Positions 45,377 to 53,977 of a DNA stretch of 64,000 nt are shown here, piece after piece (the first letter of the stretch is position 1; every line of letters begins with the position of its first letter). The stretch is taken from the NCBI GenBank assembly GCA_965216395.1, contig OZ244156.1:620001-684000 (forward strand), written 5' to 3'. Under the pieces are notes generated by a model. It had not been told where the DNA came from. It saw nothing but the letters and a program-made list of their open reading frames with translations, and made no database searches. The DNA is from CAZBXD01 sp965216395 (lineage in GTDB: Bacteria; Pseudomonadota; Alphaproteobacteria; Micavibrionales; SZUA-601). The position numbers and the translations under genes were made by a program.

Positions 45377-45417
45377 TTTCAATAAATTATTACAAAAATA
45401 AAGGAGAGCCAGAAAGA

Positions 45418-46134
45418 ATGAGCAAGCCATTATATAAAAGGGTGTTGCTAAAGCTTTCTGGTGAAGCCTTGATGGGAGATCAATCTTTTGGTCTGTCTCC
45501 TGAAGTTGTTGAAAAGATTGCCCTTGATATAAAAGCTGTTTCTGAAACTGGTACTGAAATTTGTGTCGTTATCGGGGCAGGGAATATATTCCGTGGTGTT
45601 TCTGGTGCTGCGCAGGGGATGGATCGTGCTACGGCTGACTATATGGGGATGCTGGGTACAGTGATCAATTGCTTGGCTTTGCAAAATGCTTTAGAGCAAA
45701 TTGATGTTCAAACCCGTGTTTTAAGTGCCATTCCTATGAGTACTGTGTGTGAACCTTATATTCGCAGACGTGCCGTACGACATATGGAAAAAGGCCGGGT
45801 GGTTATCTTTGCTGCAGGTACTGGTAACCCATATTTTACAACAGATACAGCTTCAGCGTTAAGAGCGTCCGAAATGCATTGTGATGTTTTGTTTAAGGCC
45901 ACAAAGGTTGATGGTATTTATTCAGATGACCCAAAAACAAACCCAAATGCAACCCGTTTTGATACGATCACGTATATGGATGTTTTATCAAAAGATTTAC
46001 GGGTTATGGACGCTTCAGCTATTTCTTTAGCGCGAGAAAAAAATATTCCAATAATTGTTTTCTCTCTTGAAGAAAAAAATGCTATTTTCAAAACATTGTG
46101 TGGTCAGGGGACTTTCACAACTGTTTCAAATTAA
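45418..46134 (+). CDS. pyrH: Uridylate kinase
   Basis: Phosphorylates UMP to UDP in the cytosol; homohexamer of the amino-acid-kinase fold. 238 residues: start YKRVLLKLSGEALMG, GAGNIFRG (phosphate binding), RATADYMGMLGTVINCLA, and the ATP/UMP region GTGNPYFTTDTASALRA with LFKATKVDGIYSDDP. GAAAGGAGAG-like purines (near 45402) precede the ATG. It lies in the tsf-pyrH-frr order. Confidence 0.98.
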   Translation: MSKPLYKRVLLKLSGEALMGDQSFGLSPEVVEKIALDIKAVSETGTEICVVIGAGNIFRGVSGAAQGMDRATADYMGMLGTVINCLALQNALEQIDVQTRVLSAIPMSTVCEPYIRRRAVRHMEKGRVVIFAAGTGNPYFTTDTASALRASEMHCDVLFKATKVDGIYSDDPKTNPNATRFDTITYMDVLSKDLRVMDASAISLAREKNIPIIVFSLEEKNAIFKTLCGQGTFTTVSN

Positions 46135-46155
46135 AGTAACGAGGAGTTTTAAGTT

Positions 46156-46704
46156 ATGAGTTTTGATGATATCAAAAAACGTATGGATGGTGCTATTGAA
46201 GCTCTTAAAAAAGAATTTGCTGGCCTTCGTACGGGGCGTGCAGCGGTGAGTATGTTAGAACCCGTTATTGTTGATGCGTATGGGGCTAAAATGCCAATAT
46301 CGCAAGTAGGCAATATTTCAGCACCAGAGCCACGTTTATTAACGGTCAGTGTTTGGGACGCCAATATGGTTACTAATGTTGAAAAGGCTATTCGTGAATC
46401 AGGTTTGGGGTTAAATCCACAGCCAGAGGGAACCTTGATCCGTATTCCCGTACCAGAATTAAATGAAGAACGCCGTGTTGAATTGGCGAAAGTGGCTGGT
46501 AAATACGCCGAACAAGCAAAAATTGCTGTACGCAATGTGCGCCGTGATGGTTTGGATGCATTGAAACGTGAAGAAAAAGACGGCGATATTTCTGAAGATG
46601 AGATGCATTCGCAATCAGATGTTATTCAAAAAATAACGGATGAACATATTCAAAAAATTGATGAGATGTATTCAAATAAAGAAAAAGAAATCAAAGCGAT
46701 ATAG
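46156..46704 (+). CDS. frr: Ribosome recycling factor
   Basis: Splits post-termination ribosomes together with EF-G. 182 residues, three-helix bundle plus beta domain: KKEFAGLRTGRAAVSMLEP, ISQVGNISAPEPRLLTVSVWD, and the late KYAEQAKIAVRNVRRDGLDALK with the hinge-flanking helices. Good ribosome site AACGAGGAG upstream. uppS follows 10 bases later. Confidence 0.98.
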   Translation: MSFDDIKKRMDGAIEALKKEFAGLRTGRAAVSMLEPVIVDAYGAKMPISQVGNISAPEPRLLTVSVWDANMVTNVEKAIRESGLGLNPQPEGTLIRIPVPELNEERRVELAKVAGKYAEQAKIAVRNVRRDGLDALKREEKDGDISEDEMHSQSDVIQKITDEHIQKIDEMYSNKEKEIKAI

Positions 46705-46714
46705 TTAATTTTTA

Positions 46715-47458
46715 ATGTCATCTCTTAATATAAAAAATACGCATACACCACAGCATATTGCCATCATTATGGATGGCAATGGCCGTTGGGCACAAAAACG
46801 TGGTTTACCTCGTTCTGCGGGTCATAAGGCTGGCGCGGAAGCAACAGAGGCGGTGATACGTGCGGCGGGTGAAATGGGTGTTCAATATCTTACGCTTTTT
46901 GGTTTTTCCACTGAAAATTGGCAAAGACCTGCGGAAGAAGTTTCTCATCTCATGGGATTGTTGCGATATTATCTTAAAAGTAAAACCGCTGAATTACACA
47001 AAAATAATGTTAAATTAACCGTAATAGGTGATCGATCACGTTTGGATAAAGATATTCTCATCATGATCGAAAATGCTGAAAATTTAACATCACAAAATGA
47101 TGCAATCCATGTACAAATCGCCCTTAGTTATAGTGGTCACTGGGATATTACACAGGCTGTAAAAACATTAGGAAAAAAAATTGAAACAGGTGAAATGACA
47201 GCAGATCAAGTCACATCCCCTTTAATTGCGGATCATTTGTCTACATGCGGTATACCAGATCCTGATTTGCTCATTCGTACCAGCGGTGAAGAACGTATTA
47301 GTAATTTTATGCTCTGGCAGTGTGCCTATGCTGAGTTCTTCTTCAGTCCAACTTACTGGCCTGATTTTTCTAAAGATGATTTAGAGCAGGCGGTCATGAC
47401 ATATCAAAAAAGAAACAGACGATTTGGCGCCAATGTTGCACTTTCTGAACAGGCTTAA
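46715..47458 (+). CDS. uppS: Undecaprenyl diphosphate synthase
   Basis: Cis-prenyltransferase making the C55 carrier for peptidoglycan and O-antigen. 247 residues: catalytic Asp and P-loop in IAIIMDGNGRWAQKRGLPRSAGHKAG, LTLFGFSTENWQRP, and the C-terminal LLIRTSGEERISNFMLWQCAYAEFFF. The normal partner cdsA starts inside its end (26 bases overlap with the chosen cdsA start). Confidence 0.97.
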   Translation: MSSLNIKNTHTPQHIAIIMDGNGRWAQKRGLPRSAGHKAGAEATEAVIRAAGEMGVQYLTLFGFSTENWQRPAEEVSHLMGLLRYYLKSKTAELHKNNVKLTVIGDRSRLDKDILIMIENAENLTSQNDAIHVQIALSYSGHWDITQAVKTLGKKIETGEMTADQVTSPLIADHLSTCGIPDPDLLIRTSGEERISNFMLWQCAYAEFFFSPTYWPDFSKDDLEQAVMTYQKRNRRFGANVALSEQA

Positions 47459-48266
47459 TTCTCTACAAAAGCGAATTTTATCGGTAATTTTTGTTTTGCC
47501 GTTCTTCCTTTATGGGGTGTGGGCTGGTGGTTTTGTATTTTATATCCTTATGATGATAATTGCTATGTTGTCTGGATTTGAATGGCTCGATCTCGTGACA
47601 AAGACGCGATCACAATCGGTTAATTATTTAATTTTTTGTGTGGTTTCTGTACCCATATCACTGAGTTTTATTCTTGGTTTTCAGATTGGTTTTCTGGCCT
47701 TAGTTTTGTCATGCGCTCTGACCTTTATCTTATCCTTTGTTTTTTTTAGTGATTTTCGGGCGAATCCGCCCTTACATATCTTATTTGGTGTTTTTTATAT
47801 TGGTCTTTCTTTCGCATGTCTTATTTGGCTTCGCAATGATGTTGCAATTTCTGATGATTTGCCAAACTGGTTTACTGTTTTGTTTTTATTTATTTTGGTT
47901 TGGACAACTGATACGGCCGCTTATTTTTCTGGCAAATTGATTGGTGGGGCAAAAATGGCTCCCAAAATAAGCCCAAATAAAACTTGGGCTGGTTTAATAG
48001 GGGCGATTATTGCGACGACATTTATATCTTTTTATGTGGCAAAAATGAATGAAATGCAGCCCTTGTGGCTTTTTATTCTCTTAGGCGTTGTTTTACCCGT
48101 TGTTGCACAAATGGGAGATATCTTTATTTCATTTTTAAAACGTCGTGCAGGTCTAAAAGATACAGGCCATATTTTACCTGGCCATGGCGGTATTCTTGAT
48201 CGTTTTGATGGTGTTCTGTCCGCTAGTTTGTTTTATTCATTTATTATGATTTTAGTCACCAACTAG
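47433..48266 (+). CDS. cdsA: Phosphatidate cytidylyltransferase
   Basis: Integral membrane enzyme making CDP-diacylglycerol from phosphatidic acid and CTP. 277 residues with about seven or eight hydrophobic helices. The C-terminal signature includes TDTAAYFSGKLIGGAKMAP, SPNKTWAGLIGA and KDTGHILPGHGGILDRFDGVL. The ATG at 47433 starts MLHFLNRLNSLQKRILS; a TTG 9 bases upstream is possible, and neither has a clear ribosome site, so coupling to uppS is likely. dxr, its usual next neighbour, is absent. Confidence 0.95.
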   Translation: MLHFLNRLNSLQKRILSVIFVLPFFLYGVWAGGFVFYILMMIIAMLSGFEWLDLVTKTRSQSVNYLIFCVVSVPISLSFILGFQIGFLALVLSCALTFILSFVFFSDFRANPPLHILFGVFYIGLSFACLIWLRNDVAISDDLPNWFTVLFLFILVWTTDTAAYFSGKLIGGAKMAPKISPNKTWAGLIGAIIATTFISFYVAKMNEMQPLWLFILLGVVLPVVAQMGDIFISFLKRRAGLKDTGHILPGHGGILDRFDGVLSASLFYSFIMILVTN

Positions 48267-48268
48267 TC

Positions 48269-48297
48269 TTGCAAATTTTTTTGTATAGCCATAGAAT
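48269..48297 (+). promoter_or_regulatory. Candidate promoter of rseP-bamA
   Basis: TTGCAA (48269-48274), 17-base spacer, TAGAAT (48292-48297), 40 bases before the rseP ATG. It occupies the 70-base junction where dxr usually lies. Confidence 0.5.
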
Positions 48298-48336
48298 GGC
48301 GCAAATTAAAAAACCTTTACAGTTAGTTTTATTATT

Positions 48337-49479
48337 ATGGATTTTATCACCTCTATTCCCGCTTATGCTATTCCGTTTCTGGTTGTCTTAAGTGTTCTCG
48401 TTTTTATTCATGAATTAGGCCACTATTTAGCCGCACGATGGTGTGGGGTTGTCGTTGAAAGTTTCTCAATCGGTTTCGGTAAAGAGCTTTTTGGTTTTAA
48501 CGATAAACACGGCACACGGTGGAAGTTCAGTATGGTGCCTTTAGGTGGCTATGTTCAAATGTATGGCGATATGGATCCGGCCAGTAGTGGTGTTGACCCC
48601 AAAAAAGTCAAAAAGATGACGAAAAAGCAAAAAGAAGGTGCTTTTTTTAATAAGACTGTAGGTCAGCGTGCTTTTATTGTGTTTGCCGGTCCAACGATTA
48701 ATTTTATTTACGCTATTTTGGTGATTGCGGCGCTTTTTTGGGTGAATGGTGAATATTATGCACCAACAATTATTGGTGGTGTTGTCGAGGATAGTGCTGC
48801 AGAACAAGCTGGTTTTGAGCCAGATGACGTTGTTCTAGCCATTAACGACCATAAAATTTATCGTTTTTCAGATATGCAACGTATTGTCAGCATTAATTTA
48901 GATAAAGAAATGCGGTTTTTAATCCAAAGAGGTGATGAAGAATTAACCATCACTGCAAAACCAACCTTATCCGAAAAAGTGGATCGGTTTGGCTTTACCC
49001 ATTCAACAGGGGTATTAGGTATTGTGTCAGTCGGCGAAATTGAAAAAAAGGATCATTCGATTATTAGTTCGGTTTACGCTGCCGGTCTTGAAACATGGGA
49101 TATGTCGGTTTCAACATTAAAAGCTGTGGGGCAAATTTTTGTTGGTTCGCGTGATGTCAAAGAATTAGGTGGTGTTATCCGCATTGGTGCCTATGCAAAA
49201 CAATTTGCTGAAAGTGGTATGGCGTCTCTCATTATGTTTTCTGCCATTATTTCTATCAATTTGGGTCTAATCAACTTGTTTCCTATTCCCTTACTTGACG
49301 GTGGTCATTTGGTTTTTTATGCTTACGAAGCTTTATTGGGTAAGCCTATGAATCAAAAGGTTCGTGATATCAGTATGAATATCGGTTATTTTTTAATTAT
49401 AGCGCTTATGATATTTGCGACATTAAACGATTTGGTTCAGCTTAATTTAATGAATTTCTTCTCAGGTGGTTCACGTTAA
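48337..49479 (+). CDS. rseP: Site-2 intramembrane metalloprotease RseP
   Basis: Zinc protease that cuts membrane-anchored regulators and signal-peptide remnants within the inner membrane. 380 residues: the HExxH motif is in VFIHELGHYLAARW (first helix, near residue 26), one PDZ domain is around residues 130-200 (GGVVEDSAAEQAGFEPDDVVLAIND), and the third metal ligand region is NLFPIPLLDGGHLVFY near residue 310. Shorter than two-PDZ E. coli RseP (450), as usual in alphaproteobacteria. bamA follows after 36 bases. Confidence 0.95.
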   Translation: MDFITSIPAYAIPFLVVLSVLVFIHELGHYLAARWCGVVVESFSIGFGKELFGFNDKHGTRWKFSMVPLGGYVQMYGDMDPASSGVDPKKVKKMTKKQKEGAFFNKTVGQRAFIVFAGPTINFIYAILVIAALFWVNGEYYAPTIIGGVVEDSAAEQAGFEPDDVVLAINDHKIYRFSDMQRIVSINLDKEMRFLIQRGDEELTITAKPTLSEKVDRFGFTHSTGVLGIVSVGEIEKKDHSIISSVYAAGLETWDMSVSTLKAVGQIFVGSRDVKELGGVIRIGAYAKQFAESGMASLIMFSAIISINLGLINLFPIPLLDGGHLVFYAYEALLGKPMNQKVRDISMNIGYFLIIALMIFATLNDLVQLNLMNFFSGGSR

Positions 49480-49515
49480 ATTGGCCTTAAAAATCACAAG
49501 AACAGGGAGTTTTAT

Positions 49516-51804
49516 GTGTTAAAACGAATTCTAAAAATGGCAAGCCTTGTGTGCTTGATTGGTTTTTCATCGATTATCTTTACGCATCCTGTTTCGGCAC
49601 AATCAACTGAAGTGATTCAAGATATTCAAATTAATGGAATTAAGCGTATTGAACCCGAAACCGTGCTTTCCTACCTGACCTTACAAAGAGGCGAAGCTTT
49701 CGATGCTTATGAGGTCAATGAATCGCTTAAAAGTTTATTTGCCACGGGGTTATTTTCAGATATATCTTTTTATAAACAAGCCCAAACTTTAGTGATTGAT
49801 GCAGTAGAAAATCCGATCATTAACGAAGTTGCCTTTGAAGGTAATGAAACGGTGGATGATTCCTCTTTGAGATCAGAAATTAAAATGCGCCCCCGTTCAG
49901 TTTATTCACGTTCACGTGTACAAAATGACGTTGAACGTATTACGCAAATTTATCGTCGTCTTGGCCGTTTTTCGATAACGGTTGATCCTAAATTGATTGC
50001 TTTGGATCAAAATCGTGTCAATATCGTTTTTGAAATTAGCGAAGGTGCTAAAACTAAAATCCAAGCCATCAATTTTATTGGTAATAAGCGTTTTGATGAT
50101 GACGTTTTACGTGGCGTTATCCAATCAAAAGAAGAGCGTTGGTATCGCTTTTTAACTGCGGATGACAACTATGATGAGGATCGTATCGCTTATGATGAAG
50201 ACTTATTGAGACGTTTTTACTTATCACAAGGATATGCGGATTTTAAAACAGATGCTTCTGTGGCTGAATTAAGCCCTGATAGAAAAGACTTTTTTGTGAC
50301 ATACACCATTACAGAAGGTGAACGTTACCGCTTTGGAGATATAAAATTTGATAATCGTCTATTAGATCTTGATGAAACCGTTTTAAAAGAAAGTTTGGTA
50401 ACAGAAAAAGGGGATTGGTATAACGCAGAATTGGTCGAAGATATGACATTGGAATTAACCGATCGTGCTGCAAATTTACAATATGGTTTTGTAGAGGTCG
50501 AACCCAGTATTGAATTAGACAGTGTGAATAAAATTGTTAATTTGACCTATGTTATTAAGGAAAGTCCGCGCGTTTTTGTTGAACGTATTGAAATAAAAGG
50601 CAATGTCAGAACCTTGGATGAAGTTATTCGTCGTGAGATGGAATTATTAGAAGGGGATCCTTATCATCGCCGTAAATTACAGAAATCTGAGCAACAAATT
50701 CGTGATTTAAACTTTTTTGAAAGTGTCAATGTTGAAACACTACGCGGTAGTCAGCCGGATCTAGCCGTCATTCAAGTCACAGTGAAAGAACAATCGACAG
50801 GTGAATTATCCGTTGGTGCAGGTTTTTCGACAACGGATGGTCCTTTGACGGATCTTAGTATTCGCGAACGTAACTTGCTTGGGCGAGGGCAGGATTTGTT
50901 ACTATCAACAACAATTGCTGGGGATGCACAGGAATTTGACCTACGTTTCACTGAGCCTTATTTTCTTGATCGAGATATTCTTGCTGGAGTTGATATTTTT
51001 CACGTCACTCGAGATCTTCAAGATGAAAGTTCATATGACCAGCAATTAACCGGTGGACGCCTACGCATGGGATATACATTGGGTCGAGATTTGCGTCACG
51101 AACTGCGTTACGGTTTAAAGACAAATGAAATTACAGATGTGGATCCAACAGCCTCTTTATTTATTCAAAATCAAATCGGTGAACGTTCTACGTCAGAAAT
51201 TGGCCATACAATAACCTACGATGTGCGTGACAGTCGCATCGAACCAACCCAAGGGCACCTCGTCAGCTTATCTAATGATTTAGCGGGTCTTGGTTTTGAT
51301 GCACGATATTTTTCAACACGTGTTAAGGGAGCGAAATATTTTCCAGTCAAAGATCAGTGGGTTTTCCATGTCTTAGGTGAGGTTGGATATATATTCGGTT
51401 ATGGTGACGAAGATGTTGAAATTGCTGAGCGTTATTTTATCGGTGATACCACTTTACGCGGCTTTGACCGTGCTGGTATTGGGCCACGCGATGCAGCAAC
51501 AGGTGACGCGTTAGGCGGTAATAAATTTGTCCGATCTACTGCTGAATTAAGTTTTCCATTGGGTAAATTTGTTCGTGATGGTGGTTTAAAAGGCCATTTA
51601 TTCACGGATGCTGGTACGCTTTATGATGTTGATGATACAGGTGCGGGGATTGAAGATGATAATTCAATCCGTTTGTCAACAGGTCTCGGGTTATCGTGGA
51701 AATCTCCACTAGGTCCACTTCGCGCTGATTTTGCATTCCCCATTATGAAAGAGGATTATGACGATGATCAAGTATTTAGCTTTAGCTTCGGCACACGTTT
51801 CTAA
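49516..51804 (+). CDS. bamA: Outer membrane assembly factor BamA
   Basis: Omp85 protein that inserts beta-barrels into the outer membrane. 762 residues: signal peptide with cleavage after VSA near residue 28, five POTRA domains (for example EDIQINGIKRIEPETVLSYL-type start and VERIEIKGNVRTLDEVI), then the barrel with the lid-loop motif FIGDTTLRGFDRAGIGPR (the family's RGF) and a final Phe (SFGTRF). Translation starts at GTG 49516, 6 bases after AGGGAG. skp starts inside the last 41 bases. Confidence 0.97.
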   Translation: MLKRILKMASLVCLIGFSSIIFTHPVSAQSTEVIQDIQINGIKRIEPETVLSYLTLQRGEAFDAYEVNESLKSLFATGLFSDISFYKQAQTLVIDAVENPIINEVAFEGNETVDDSSLRSEIKMRPRSVYSRSRVQNDVERITQIYRRLGRFSITVDPKLIALDQNRVNIVFEISEGAKTKIQAINFIGNKRFDDDVLRGVIQSKEERWYRFLTADDNYDEDRIAYDEDLLRRFYLSQGYADFKTDASVAELSPDRKDFFVTYTITEGERYRFGDIKFDNRLLDLDETVLKESLVTEKGDWYNAELVEDMTLELTDRAANLQYGFVEVEPSIELDSVNKIVNLTYVIKESPRVFVERIEIKGNVRTLDEVIRREMELLEGDPYHRRKLQKSEQQIRDLNFFESVNVETLRGSQPDLAVIQVTVKEQSTGELSVGAGFSTTDGPLTDLSIRERNLLGRGQDLLLSTTIAGDAQEFDLRFTEPYFLDRDILAGVDIFHVTRDLQDESSYDQQLTGGRLRMGYTLGRDLRHELRYGLKTNEITDVDPTASLFIQNQIGERSTSEIGHTITYDVRDSRIEPTQGHLVSLSNDLAGLGFDARYFSTRVKGAKYFPVKDQWVFHVLGEVGYIFGYGDEDVEIAERYFIGDTTLRGFDRAGIGPRDAATGDALGGNKFVRSTAELSFPLGKFVRDGGLKGHLFTDAGTLYDVDDTGAGIEDDNSIRLSTGLGLSWKSPLGPLRADFAFPIMKEDYDDDQVFSFSFGTRF

Positions 51805-52366
51805 GAAGTTTATTCTTCTATTATTTGCCGGTTTTTTAATTTTACCAATACATCCAAGTTTGTCAGCCGATGAAGGACAGGCCGTTGTCAGTGTTTCAGA
51901 TGAACTATCTGAAGTTATTGCTATATTGGATATGCAACAATTACTCAATGAATCCAAAGCAGCAGAATCTATTCGTAAACAAATTGAATCTAAAAGAAAC
52001 CAATTCCAAAAACAGATTGAAAAAGACGAAGAAAAATTAAAAAATGCTGAGAAAGAACTCATTAAACAGCGTGAAATTCTTTCAAAAGAATCTTTTCTTG
52101 AAAAAAATAAAGATTTCCAGACAGATGTTTTAAAAGCACAAAAAGAAATTGGTGAGAAAAAATATAAACTGGATAAAGCTTATGCGAATGCAATGGCAAA
52201 ATTACGTGAAGAAATTGTCAAGTTAACAGCAAAAATAGCTGCAAAAGAAAAATATGCGGTTGTTTTATCGCGTCAAAATGTAGTCATTGTTGATAAAAAT
52301 ATGGATATTACTGCAAAAGTCATGGGCGAATTGAATAAATCAGTTAAAAAGATATCTGTTGAATAA
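51764..52366 (+). CDS. skp: OmpH/Skp-family periplasmic chaperone
   Basis: Periplasmic holdase that escorts outer-membrane proteins to BamA. 200 residues: a signal peptide with hydrophobic core FILLLFAGFLILPIH and cleavage near LSA, the short strand IAILDMQQLLNESKA (family start), a long Lys/Glu-rich coiled coil (about residues 70-160) forming the tentacles, and a closing strand KYAVVLSRQNVVIVDKNMDIT. The ATG at 51764 is preferred to the ATG at 51758 because GAGG (51751-51754) is better spaced. The gene order bamA-skp-lpxD is standard. Confidence 0.93.
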   Translation: MIKYLALASAHVSKKFILLLFAGFLILPIHPSLSADEGQAVVSVSDELSEVIAILDMQQLLNESKAAESIRKQIESKRNQFQKQIEKDEEKLKNAEKELIKQREILSKESFLEKNKDFQTDVLKAQKEIGEKKYKLDKAYANAMAKLREEIVKLTAKIAAKEKYAVVLSRQNVVIVDKNMDITAKVMGELNKSVKKISVE

Positions 52367-52378
52367 GGAAGTTTGATT

Positions 52379-53410
52379 GTGGCTGATACACGCTTTTATA
52401 GAAAACCAACACCATTATCCCTTCGTGAAGTTATTGAAATTTCCGGTGCTGAAGTTGTTTCTGGTGTTGATTTGGATAAAACAATATCTGATGTTGCACC
52501 TATTCACACAGCGCAAGGTGATGAACTTAGTTTTTTAGATAATAAAAAATATTTAGATATATTTACTCAAAGTCAGGCGGGTTTCTGTTTTGTTCACCCA
52601 GATCAGGCTGATAAAGCGCCTAAAGGCATGATTTTACTATTATCTAAAGAGCCTTATAAGGCTTATGCTCTATCGGCACAGGCTTTTTATCCAAAACCAT
52701 CTTGGAATAAGACTTATATTGCTGAGAATGCTTTTGTTCATCCAAAGGCTAAAATTGGACGCCACTGTATCATAGATCATAATGTCTACATTGGACGTGA
52801 CGTAGAAATTGGTGATCAATGTTGGATCCGCCCAAATACGGTTATTGGACCAGGTTCTGTCATTGGTAATAACACGATTATTGGGTCTAATAGTAGTTTG
52901 AGTCACTGTATCATTGGACAGGGGTGTCAGTTTTTACCTGGTGTGCGTATTGGACAAGATGGGTTTGGTTTTGCCATAGACCCTGCGGGTCACGTTCCTG
53001 TGCCACAATTAGGACGTGTTATTATTGGTGACCGTGTGTATATCGGCGCCAATACCACGATTGACCGTGGCGCGGGGCCAGATACCGAGATCGGTGATGG
53101 GACAATGATTGATAATTTGGTGCAAATTGCTCATAATGTGAAAATTGGTAAATTTTGTATTATTGTTTCCCAAGTGGGTATTTCGGGCAGTTCGATCATT
53201 GAGGATTATGCCGTATTAGCCGGGCAGGTCGGTGTCGCAGGACATATAACCATTGGTCGTGGTGCACGCATTGCTGCGCAATCTGGTTTGATGCGTGATA
53301 TTCCCGCCGGTGCAGAAGTGATGGGTTCTCCAGCTGTGCCATTGCGTGATTATTTTAAACAGGTTGCAACCTTAGCAAATTTAACGAAAACTAAAAAAGC
53401 GAGATCATAA
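52379..53410 (+). CDS. lpxD: UDP-3-O-(3-hydroxyacyl)glucosamine N-acyltransferase
   Basis: Third step of lipid A synthesis: adds the N-linked 3-hydroxyacyl chain from acyl-ACP. 343 residues from GTG 52379, 7 bases after AAGGAAG; the TTG at 52373 would be too close. An N-terminal uridine-binding domain (GDELSFLDNKKYLD) is followed by many hexapeptide repeats forming a left-handed beta-helix (IGDRVYIGANTTIDRGA, the catalytic His in VQIAHNVKIGK). It overlaps fabZ by one base. Confidence 0.97.
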   Translation: MADTRFYRKPTPLSLREVIEISGAEVVSGVDLDKTISDVAPIHTAQGDELSFLDNKKYLDIFTQSQAGFCFVHPDQADKAPKGMILLLSKEPYKAYALSAQAFYPKPSWNKTYIAENAFVHPKAKIGRHCIIDHNVYIGRDVEIGDQCWIRPNTVIGPGSVIGNNTIIGSNSSLSHCIIGQGCQFLPGVRIGQDGFGFAIDPAGHVPVPQLGRVIIGDRVYIGANTTIDRGAGPDTEIGDGTMIDNLVQIAHNVKIGKFCIIVSQVGISGSSIIEDYAVLAGQVGVAGHITIGRGARIAAQSGLMRDIPAGAEVMGSPAVPLRDYFKQVATLANLTKTKKARS

Positions 53411-53874
53411 TGAATGAAAATACAGAGATTGTTTTAGATGTTAATCGAATTATGGATTTAATCCCGCATCGTTATCCATTTTTACTTGTGGATAAATTGA
53501 CTAATATTGTTAAAGGTAAAAGTGCGGTTGGTATTAAAAATGTCACTATTAATGAAGGTTTGTTCCAAGGACATTTCCCTGGTCATCCAATTTTTCCAGG
53601 TGTTTTGATTGTTGAGGCCATGGCACAAACAGCCGGTGCCCTCGTGGTACACAGTTTGGGTGATGGTGCCAAAGATAAACTCGTCTATTTTATGACGATT
53701 GATGAAGCACGTTTTCGTAAACCCGTTGTCCCTGGTGATCAATTGCGTTTAGAAGTCGAAGTTATTCGTTCACGTGGTGCCGTTTGGAAATTCAGTGGCA
53801 AAGCGTATGTGGGTGAAACACTTTGTTCACAAGCCACTTATTCAGCCATGATCATGGATAAAGACGATCAATAA
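53410..53874 (+). CDS. fabZ: 3-hydroxyacyl-ACP dehydratase FabZ
   Basis: Hot-dog-fold dehydratase of fatty-acid elongation. 154 residues; catalytic His in FQGHFPGHPIFPGVLIVEAMAQ (His near residue 57, Glu near 71). The start MDLIPHRYPFLLVDK is typical. It normally precedes lpxA directly; here an orphan transcription unit separates them. fabZ balances acyl chains between phospholipid and lipid A. Confidence 0.97.
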   Translation: MNENTEIVLDVNRIMDLIPHRYPFLLVDKLTNIVKGKSAVGIKNVTINEGLFQGHFPGHPIFPGVLIVEAMAQTAGALVVHSLGDGAKDKLVYFMTIDEARFRKPVVPGDQLRLEVEVIRSRGAVWKFSGKAYVGETLCSQATYSAMIMDKDDQ

Positions 53875-53914
53875 ACATTAAGTTATATATACCATAAAAT
53901 AATATAAAATTTTA

Positions 53915-53943
53915 TTGACATTTTGAATAAATTTTGTTAATTT
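53915..53943 (+). promoter_or_regulatory. Promoter of the 498-residue orphan
   Basis: TTGACA (53915-53920), 17-base spacer, TAATTT (53938-53943). The first 21 bases agree at 19 positions with the promoter of the other orphan (12474 downwards, minus strand). Confidence 0.55.
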
Positions 53944-53948
53944 GTTAA

Positions 53949-53961
53949 AAATTACTTAATT
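53949..53961 (+). promoter_or_regulatory. Shared AT-rich box upstream of the 498-residue orphan
   Basis: AAATTACTTAATT, one mismatch from the box at 12414-12426 (minus strand) in the leader of the other orphan. Role unknown. Confidence 0.35.
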
Positions 53962-53977
53962 TGTTGAGGTTCTGACG

